8,782 nt of DNA from assembly GCA_031177845.1 (NCBI GenBank), contig JAPSGG010000038.1:1-8782 (forward strand). Direction: 5' to 3'. The notes beneath the pieces are model-generated. The model was not told the DNA's origin and searched no databases. It saw only the letters and a list, made by a program, of their open reading frames with translations. Position numbers and translations under genes: made by a program. The stretch is from Chromatiales bacterium (GTDB lineage: Bacteria > Pseudomonadota > Gammaproteobacteria > JACCYU01). This document shows, piece by piece, positions 1 to 5,376 of the stretch. The number at the start of each line of letters is the position of its first letter. Positions within the stretch are counted from its first letter, which is position 1.

Positions 1-512
1 CTTCTCCGGCGGCAAGGGCGGCATCAGCAAGACCGCACTCGCGGCCTCCTTCGATCCTGCTCGCGCAGCGCGGCGATCGTACCCTGCTGGTCTCCACCGA
101 TCCCGCCCACGCCACGAGAGACATGTTGGGGCTGCGCCCCGGCAAGGAAGGCGCGAATGATCATCCGTTGCTAATGTGCCTGCGCGTGCAAGGAAAAACT
201 CCATCAGACCCGCTGTCGACTAATAACCGACACGTTTTTATATACGGCTGCCGATCGAGAAGACCGCCGACGCGCTCAACGTGCTCACGGATCACGGCGT
301 CGAGGTGTCGGCCGTCATAATGAATCACGTGCTTCCCGAGGTCGCCGGGGGCGCCTACATGTGGGCTCGACTCGGTCAACAATTGAGGTATTGGCTAGAA
401 ATCGAGGGGTGTTTCCATGAACGCACGATCGTCCACATCGAACAGGATGCTCGCGACATCACCCGGGCGCGGCCAACTGATGAAGATCGCGGACCAGCTA
501 AGAAGCCTCTAG
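1..512 (+). pseudogene. ArsA/Get3-family anion-transporting ATPase, decayed and 5'-partial
   Basis: Remnant of an ArsA-type ATPase, a P-loop family that includes arsenite-efflux and tail-anchored-protein-targeting ATPases. The first frame (from base 2) reads FSGGKGGISKTALAASF, matching the family's FGGKGGVGKT Walker A but with Ser in place of the last P-loop Gly. Near base 54-57 the reading shifts to the third frame, giving LLAQRGDRTLLVSTDPAH, the family's STDPAH switch I segment; removing a 4-base GATC (about 53-56) would restore the frame. After about base 165 similarity ends and the central part of the protein is missing. From about base 248, in the first frame again, comes LPIEKTADALNVLTDHGVEV followed by a VNxVLP-like IMNHVLPE and QLRYWLEIE, typical of the C-terminal third. 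Near 462-468 the frame shifts again to give RGQLMKIADQLRSL and a TAG at 510. The start lies just outside the window. With two frameshifts, a large internal deletion and a damaged P-loop, it cannot make a working ATPase. Family assignment is from motif recall; no alignment was run. Confidence 0.75.
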
Positions 513-629
513 CAAGATACTGAAGAAGCCATAGGTGCACGCTTTCCGCTATTGGCGCGAAACAGGAATTTCGCAAATCCAGAACTTCAGGTAATTCCGT
601 TTGCTGAACTCTCGACCGTGTGGGAGTGA
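513..629 (+). pseudogene. Protein-like tail in frame behind the ATPase remnant's amber codon
   Basis: Directly after the TAG at 510-512 the same frame stays open for 38 codons (starting QDTEEAIGARFPLLARNRNF, ending IPFAELSTVWE) and stops with TGA at 627-629. The composition looks like real protein (acidic/hydrophobic alternation, no rare-residue runs). There is no start codon with a ribosome binding site in it, so it cannot be a gene by itself. It is either the true C-terminus of the ArsA-like protein, cut off by a CAG-to-TAG type change, or the tail of another decayed gene. I do not recognise the family. Confidence 0.35.
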
Positions 630-691
630 TGAGGAGCCTTTCCCAGGCCGGCAAAAACCAACAGAGACAATTCGGAGGCTTCCAGTTCTAT

Positions 692-1192
692 CTAGAACTT
701 CGAAGGATACAGCGCTCCGCTGCCGTCTAGATCGCCAGTCGACGCGTAGGTCATTGGCGCGGCCTCGGATCTAAAAATGGCGCCGTCAATGACGCGACCT
801 ACGACCAATACGTGATCGCCCGCTCGCCGGGTGAAGCAAAGTCGGCAATCGAAGTAGGAAAGAGCTTCCGAGAGAATAGGTGCGCCCGTGATCCCGGCTC
901 GCCATGCTTGTCCAGCTAGCTTGTCGTGCTCGCGACCGCTCTGAGTCCCGAAGTGCCTAGCAAGATCCATCTGTTCCCGCGCCAACACGCTCACCGCGAA
1001 TGCACGCGCTGCCTTGATCAGGCGATAAGATGTGTTACCGGGATTGATGCTGAGCGACAGCATCAACGGATTGAATGATGCCTGCATCACCCAGGAGGCC
1101 GTAAAGGCATTGCGTTGCTGCCCATGTGCGGCGCCCACGACGTAAACACCGGAGGAGATGGTCTTGAACAGCGCCGCTACTTGATGGCTCAT
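692..1192 (-). CDS. Flavin reductase-like FMN-binding split-barrel protein
   Basis: A 166-residue protein of the flavin reductase-like family (FMN-binding split barrel). Members bind FMN and often reduce free flavin with NAD(P)H, or serve as the reductase partner or domain of monooxygenases and A-type flavoproteins. Visible landmarks are the N-terminal LFKTISSGVYVV strand, the NAFTASWVMQASFNPLMLSL flavin-binding core (residues 28-47), SINPGNTSYRLI, the FAVSVLAREQMDLARHFG helix (65-82), and the late HVLVVGRVIDG strand (127-137). No separate NAD(P)H domain is present, as usual for the family. I start at the ATG at 1192 because GGAG sits 7 bases before it and the family's N-terminus begins there; an upstream in-frame start at 1279 would add 29 unconserved residues. 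It stands alone, over 500 bases downstream of the next minus-strand gene and beside a dead gene, so context gives no partner. The fold is fairly certain; the substrate is unknown. Confidence 0.85.
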   Translation of the reverse strand: MSHQVAALFKTISSGVYVVGAAHGQQRNAFTASWVMQASFNPLMLSLSINPGNTSYRLIKAARAFAVSVLAREQMDLARHFGTQSGREHDKLAGQAWRAGITGAPILSEALSYFDCRLCFTRRAGDHVLVVGRVIDGAIFRSEAAPMTYASTGDLDGSGALYPSKF

Positions 1193-1717
1193 AGCCCGTC
1201 TCCAGTCAGAACCCGCCAATGCTCGTGCTGGGTAACGACGTGCAAAAGTACCGTGATCCAGCACCTTCCGCGCGGCCACTCGGACCGCGAGTCAGAAATT
1301 TCGCACCAATAGACCAGATCGCAATGCGCACAAGCTGCTCACCTTGATTCATCGAGGCACGCATACTCAACGCGGCTAAGCCGTCGCCTCAACCTGCCAC
1401 GCCGCAACTAGTTCATCATCGATAAATCGCGCGCTGACGCAGAACACGGGCCAACCCGCGAGAAAGCTTCACAACCACTGCTAACCAGAGGATGTTAACC
1501 CATGCATTCGTTGAGCAGTTTCTAGTGATTATCTTTAGTGCCGGCGTTCTCATGGCCAGTGGCGGTGGTGGCGATAGCGGCCGTTCTTGATAAGAGCGCC
1601 CGTCGCAATAAACGCCAATAACGGTTACCAGGTCGCGCAGAATGCACGGTTCTCTTCCGCGAACATTGCTACTAGTTCGCGATGAGACAGGCGCGTTTTA
1701 AGACCGTACCGCTTGCA
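1193..1717. other. Gene-poor intergenic stretch
   Basis: About 525 bases with no ORF that I can support. It should contain the promoter of the flavin reductase gene (just upstream of 1192 on the minus strand), but I see no convincing -35/-10 pair. It includes an inverted repeat at 1658-1681 (listed separately). On the plus strand at 1492-1590 there is a 32-codon ORF whose product would be one hydrophobic segment (EQFLVIIFSAGVLMA) followed by a Gly-rich tail. Its AGAGG directly abuts the ATG, so spacing is poor and I do not call it a gene. Several antisense frames contain short open stretches, none with recognisable motifs. Confidence 0.5.
1658..1681. repeat. Inverted repeat, 7-bp arms, 10-base loop
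   Basis: CGCGAAC at 1658-1664 and its exact reverse complement GTTCGCG at 1675-1681 flank a 10-base loop. It lies 36 bases past the stop codon of the Mth938-domain gene (minus strand), so it could form a hairpin at the 3' end of the operon transcript. There is no T-run on the exit side, so an intrinsic terminator is not shown; it may instead stabilise the 3' end or be chance. Confidence 0.3.
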
Positions 1718-2092
1718 TCAACACGTCGAATGAAAGAGGCCGCCCACCAGCTCCTTTTCTCGTAACTCGTTGTACAGCTTCACTGCGAGTTCTGTTTGCA
1801 GCACGTACGTGCTGATGCCACGGCTTTCAAGCATCCGAAGGGTCTCCGGGCAAATCTGAAGCCGCTTCAGGATGCCCCTGGAAAGCACCACCATCGTTGC
1901 ACCATGGTTTAGTAGCTCTTCCACATCCGCGGGTTGAATGCCTGGTACGTGGTGCGTATTGGTCTCCCGCCAGTCCCACTCCCGCGAACCGCCGGGAAAC
2001 AACTTGGCGTCTTTGAAGGAGGCGTATCCTTCGACCTCTAAACATCCCCATGAGAGATGCATGACACGGGGAGATTCAAAAGGCTGCGTCAT
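1718..2092 (-). CDS. Mth938-like domain protein (DUF498 family), function unknown
   Basis: A 124-residue protein that is a single Mth938-like domain, the family that also contains mitochondrial complex I assembly factor NDUFAF3 and the AAMDC proteins. Bacterial members have no settled function. Recognisable blocks are YASFKDAKLFPGGSREWDWR (residues 23-42), HHVPGIQPADVEELL (47-61), the central ATMVVLSRG strand (65-73), the TELAVKLYNEL helix (100-110) and the C-terminal VGGLFHSTC. I start at the ATG at 2092: GGAG (2102-2099) is 6 bases upstream, whereas an ATG at 2098 would abut that GGAG and a TTG at 2104 lies upstream of it. It follows tsaB by 58 bases on the same strand and is probably the last gene of the cluster. 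No signal peptide or membrane segment is present, so it is cytoplasmic. Domain call is strong; role is unknown. Confidence 0.85.
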   Translation of the reverse strand: MTQPFESPRVMHLSWGCLEVEGYASFKDAKLFPGGSREWDWRETNTHHVPGIQPADVEELLNHGATMVVLSRGILKRLQICPETLRMLESRGISTYVLQTELAVKLYNELREKELVGGLFHSTC

Positions 2093-2150
2093 ATTCATCT
2101 CCAACGATCTACTTGCGCGCTCTCATCTCGCGAGCGAAGACGGCGCGCCC

Positions 2151-2837
2151 TTAAGTGTTTCGGCTCTTCTTCGCCACCTCGTCCCGCAGATAGATTGGCT
2201 GCGCGTGTTCGGCAGGCACTGTGAGCCCTTCATGAAACGCGACCTCCGCAAGGCTGGCGATGTATCGGGCCTTCGGCAAACTTTCACCATTGAACCCCTC
2301 CAGCCATTCGCCCAAGCGTTCTATCAGACTGCTGCCATAGACGGCCCAACCGCTTCCGGCGCCATACCAGCTCGCTCCCACCGGTATCGCAACCTGCTCC
2401 GGCTTACCGACATGCTCATCGCCGACGAGACGCGCGCAGCCCTGTTCGTCGCGCCGATAATAGCCCCAATAGGCCTCGCCCATGCGCGCGTCGATGGCCG
2501 TCAGGACCCTATCTTGATTGGCTTCCATCATAACCTCCTGCGCGATAGCAGCCAGCGTCGACACCGGCACCACCGGCAGGTCCAGCGCGAAGGCAATGCC
2601 TTGTGCGACACCAGCGGCGATGCGCACACCGGTGAACGATCCGGGTCCGCGCCCGAAAGCGATCGCATCGAGTTGGGCCAATTCTATACCTCCCTCGGCT
2701 AGGAGCGATTCGCACATCGGCAGGATGATCTCGGCATGCCGACGCGGCGCAACCTCGAAGCGGCTGTAGATCGCGCCGTCAATCAATAAGGCAGCGGAGC
2801 AGCCTTCGGTTGCGGTCTCGACAGCCAGTAGCTTCAT
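2151..2837 (-). CDS. tsaB: tRNA threonylcarbamoyladenosine biosynthesis protein TsaB
   Basis: A 228-residue TsaB (formerly YeaZ), close to the 231 residues of the E. coli protein. TsaB is a catalytically inactive ASKHA-fold paralogue that pairs with TsaD and, with TsaE and TsaC, makes the essential t6A37 modification on ANN-decoding tRNAs in the cytoplasm. Seen here: N-terminal MKLLAVETATEGCSAAL (phosphate-1-like strand-turn), RRHAEIILP with the conserved His34, the AIAFGRGPGSFTGVRIA block (59-74), AIDARMGEAYW (114-124) and the C-terminal PIYLRDEVAKK. The ATG at 2837 is chosen because it begins the family's N-terminus; the open frame continues 39 codons upstream into the helicase gene's end without conserved sequence. 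The ribosome site is weak (only AAGG and GAAAGA, badly spaced), so translation may depend on coupling to the helicase gene, which ends 29 bases upstream. The yoaA-tsaB order matches E. coli. Confidence 0.95.
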   Translation of the reverse strand: MKLLAVETATEGCSAALLIDGAIYSRFEVAPRRHAEIILPMCESLLAEGGIELAQLDAIAFGRGPGSFTGVRIAAGVAQGIAFALDLPVVPVSTLAAIAQEVMMEANQDRVLTAIDARMGEAYWGYYRRDEQGCARLVGDEHVGKPEQVAIPVGASWYGAGSGWAVYGSSLIERLGEWLEGFNGESLPKARYIASLAEVAFHEGLTVPAEHAQPIYLRDEVAKKSRNT

Positions 2838-2866
2838 AAAGTCTTTCGGACCTTGACTGCAGGAAT

Positions 2867-4798
2867 TCAAATCTGGGTCGCGATCAGAAAAGATTCCACC
2901 TCGGCCAGTTCGCGCGTGACCGGCATCTCCGGCAGGCTGTTGAGGAACGCGCACCCATAAGCGCGGGTCATCAGCCGCGGATCGCAGATCATCAACACGC
3001 CCGTATCCTGTTCATCGCGAATCAGGCGGCCGATGCCCTGCTTCAGGGTGATCACCGCCTGAGGCATCTGCAGCGATACGAATGGGTTACCGCCGCGAGC
3101 GGTTAGCGCCGCCAGCCGCGCCTGTAACACGGGATCACCCGGTGAGGTGAACGGGAGCTTGTCGATGATTACGCAGCTGAGCGCTGGTCCGCGCACATCG
3201 ACGCCTTCCCAGAAGCTGCTGGTCCCAAGCAGCACCGCATCCCCCGCTTCTCGGAACCGCTCCAGCAGTTCGCGCCGGGGCGCGGTGCCCTGTACCAATA
3301 GTGGATATCCTATTCGCCCAGCGAGCAGCTCCGCGGCCTCTTTGAGGGCGCGATGGCTGGTAAACAACATGAAGGCACGGCCGCGGCTCGCCTCCAGCAC
3401 GGGCATCGCTGCGTCGATCACTGAGCGGGTGTACGCGGGCGAGCTAGGATCCGCCATATTCCTGGGCGAATACAACAACGCATTGCGCGCGAAATCATAG
3501 GGGCTCTCTAGCCGATGGCATTCAGCGTCATCCAGGCCGAGGCGGGAGGTGAAATGCTCGAACCCGCCGTCCACCGCGAGCGTTGCCGAGGTGAACACCC
3601 AAGCACATGGATAGCTTCGCACATGGGTCTTGAAGATATCCGCGATGTCCAGGGGCGTGTTGTGCAGGATGAAGCCGCGCGTGAAGGTCTCGAACCACTG
3701 CACCGAAGCATTGCAATCGTCGCGCATTAAATTCAGCAGCGCCGCAAGCTCTCCCGCTCGGCGGTGGCAGCTTGCCAAACCTTTGCCGCGCTCGGCGACC
3801 CGTTGGAGCCCTTTGCCTAAATCATTTAGGCGCGCGTCCAGTTGCTCCAGCGCGGACATGACCTTGGATGTTCTCCGCAGCGGCGGCCAGGGGCCGCGCT
3901 GCTGCGTCTGACCCATGGCAAAGCGCAGATCCATCATCGCCTGTTCCAACGCGCCGGCGCGCTCGCGCAACTGGGTCGCGTCCGGGGCCTCCTGCAAGTG
4001 CTCCGCGATCGTGTCCCGCGCCAGGTCCAACAGTTGACGGCTGCTCAGGTGAGCGCCGAAAAAGTTGGAGGCAACCTCTGGAAGTTGATGGGCTTCGTCA
4101 AGTATGAAGGCATTTGCGCTCGGCAGCAGTTCGGCAAATCCGCCCTGTTTGAGTGCCAGGTCGGCGAACAAGAGATGATGATTAATCACTACCAGATCGG
4201 CCTCCTGGGCGGCGCGCCTCGCGTGCACCACGTGACAGCGCTGATACGCTGGGCATTCCGCACCGAAGCAGTTGTCCACTGTGGAGGTCACCTTGGGCCA
4301 GAGTTCAGAGTCCTCGGGAATGTCGGAGAGTTCGGCGATATCGCCGGTACGCGTGCGGCCGGCCCATCCCCGAACGCGGTACAGATCGCCTAGCAATGCG
4401 CGCGACCGCACTTGTTCGTGCGCACTCTTCAGGCGATGGATGCACAGATAGTTCGCCCGACCTTTTAGCAACGCCGTCTTCACAGGGAGATTCAGCGCCG
4501 CGCGTATCACCGGCAGGTCCTTGTAGTAGAGCTGATCCTGCAAGTGCCGGGTGCCGGTCGAGACGATGACCTTGCGGCCGGAGCGCAGTGCGGGCACCAG
4601 GTAGGCGAAGGTCTTGCCCACTCCGGTGCCCGCTTCGATCACCAGCTTGCCGTTGCTCTTCAAGGCGCGCTCTACGGCCTGCGCCATCACCTGCTGCTGG
4701 GCCCGCGGTTTGAACCCGGGCAGATGCGCTCGAAGCGGACCGCCTGGACCCAGGAGATCATGGCTAGAGGGCATCTTCATATCAATCTGTGGCAACAT
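2867..4798 (-). CDS. yoaA: DinG/YoaA-family ATP-dependent helicase with iron-sulfur cluster
   Basis: A 643-residue superfamily 2 helicase of the XPD/DinG group, near the 636 residues of E. coli YoaA. These are 5'-to-3' DNA helicases of replication repair; E. coli YoaA partners with the polymerase III chi subunit. Motifs in order: Walker A EAGTGVGKT (55-63), motif Ia VIVSTGTRHLQDQL, four cysteines fit for a 4Fe-4S cluster (Cys119 in NYLC, Cys177, Cys182, Cys188), VVINHHLLF, Walker B DEAH (234-237), the FTSATL motif (402-407), motif V LLGTSSFWEGVD (523-534) and motif VI QGIGRLIR (587-594). No N-terminal exonuclease domain is present, so it is not a Gram-positive-type DinG fusion. The start at 4798 is the farthest ATG and has no clear Shine-Dalgarno; the ATGs at codons 7 and 9 are alternatives. 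It lies 92 bases after the lipoprotein gene and 29 bases before tsaB. YoaA rather than DinG proper is inferred from size and the tsaB neighbour. Confidence 0.93.
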   Translation of the reverse strand: MLPQIDMKMPSSHDLLGPGGPLRAHLPGFKPRAQQQVMAQAVERALKSNGKLVIEAGTGVGKTFAYLVPALRSGRKVIVSTGTRHLQDQLYYKDLPVIRAALNLPVKTALLKGRANYLCIHRLKSAHEQVRSRALLGDLYRVRGWAGRTRTGDIAELSDIPEDSELWPKVTSTVDNCFGAECPAYQRCHVVHARRAAQEADLVVINHHLLFADLALKQGGFAELLPSANAFILDEAHQLPEVASNFFGAHLSSRQLLDLARDTIAEHLQEAPDATQLRERAGALEQAMMDLRFAMGQTQQRGPWPPLRRTSKVMSALEQLDARLNDLGKGLQRVAERGKGLASCHRRAGELAALLNLMRDDCNASVQWFETFTRGFILHNTPLDIADIFKTHVRSYPCAWVFTSATLAVDGGFEHFTSRLGLDDAECHRLESPYDFARNALLYSPRNMADPSSPAYTRSVIDAAMPVLEASRGRAFMLFTSHRALKEAAELLAGRIGYPLLVQGTAPRRELLERFREAGDAVLLGTSSFWEGVDVRGPALSCVIIDKLPFTSPGDPVLQARLAALTARGGNPFVSLQMPQAVITLKQGIGRLIRDEQDTGVLMICDPRLMTRAYGCAFLNSLPEMPVTRELAEVESFLIATQI

Positions 4799-4890
4799 AT
4801 GGACGGTGTTGCGTTCTTAACGCCCCCTGACTTGGAGCAGTCCGCGCTTGAACGTCGGTACTGTAGCGCATGGACTTCACTCCCTATCGG

Positions 4891-5376
4891 TTAAGTAGCG
4901 CCGTCGTCAGTACGGGCTCGCTGTTCGGCCTCGCGGGCGCCGTCTTCGTCGCCTCGCTGCCGGCGCGCTTGCGCGATGATGAGCCAATTTTCCCGCTGCA
5001 AGCGGCGGTCGTTGCGCGCCAAGCTGTTTGACTTCGAGGCCATAGCCTCGGCCTGCGCGGCGTTGCCCTGCTGGAGCCGGATTGCCGCCAGCAGATTCCA
5101 GAGTTTCGAATCGTAAGGATCGATGCGCAGTGCGCGCTCCACGCTGGCGGCCGCCTGTTCGAGCCGGCCCTCCCGCCGCTCGCCCTGCGCCTTTTTGATC
5201 AGCGCCACCACTGGCGCCGCGGATGGTTGCGGCGCTTCAGATTGTTCCTGCGCGGTCGGCACGGGGGGCGGCGGAGGCGCCGGAGTATCTGTCTTGGGAG
5301 GCGCGACGCAGCCGTGCAGGCAGATCAAGAACAAGCCCGCCGCGGCAATACCACGAACAAGGTGGGGGCCAGGCAT
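4891..5376 (-). CDS. TPR lipoprotein, probable PBP1b activator (LpoP-like)
   Basis: A 161-residue lipoprotein. A short signal peptide (GIAAAGLFLICLHGC) ends in the lipobox LHGC with Cys23 as the lipidated residue; the next residue is Val, not Asp, which favours sorting to the outer membrane. A Pro-rich linker (about 26-55, with five consecutive prolines) would span part of the periplasm, followed by two to three TPR-type helix pairs (about 56-88, 89-122, 127-158) with AASVERALRIDPYDSKLWNL as the clearest repeat. The ATG at 5376 shares its A with the TGA stop of the PBP1b gene (TGATG), and AGAGGG lies 11 bases upstream, so translation is probably coupled. In Pseudomonas the TPR lipoprotein LpoP activates PBP1b; the same architecture and the overlapping gene suggest the same job here. 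That is inference: a generic TPR lipoprotein is the alternative. An in-frame start further upstream lies inside the PBP1b gene and would spoil the signal peptide. Confidence 0.85.
   Translation of the reverse strand: MPGPHLVRGIAAAGLFLICLHGCVAPPKTDTPAPPPPPVPTAQEQSEAPQPSAAPVVALIKKAQGERREGRLEQAAASVERALRIDPYDSKLWNLLAAIRLQQGNAAQAEAMASKSNSLARNDRRLQRENWLIIAQARRQRGDEDGAREAEQRARTDDGAT

Noticed and set aside
1658..1681. Intrinsic terminator for the minus-strand cluster
   Set aside because: The inverted repeat is real but no T-run follows on either strand, so only a repeat is reported.
1938..2702. Long plus-strand open frame of 254 codons
   Set aside because: It lies antisense over both the Mth938-domain gene and tsaB, whose conserved motifs are clear on the minus strand; its own translation shows no family motifs.
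3842..4393. Plus-strand open frame of 183 codons inside the helicase gene
   Set aside because: It is antisense to the iron-sulfur and DEAH part of the helicase and is explained by codon bias of the real gene.
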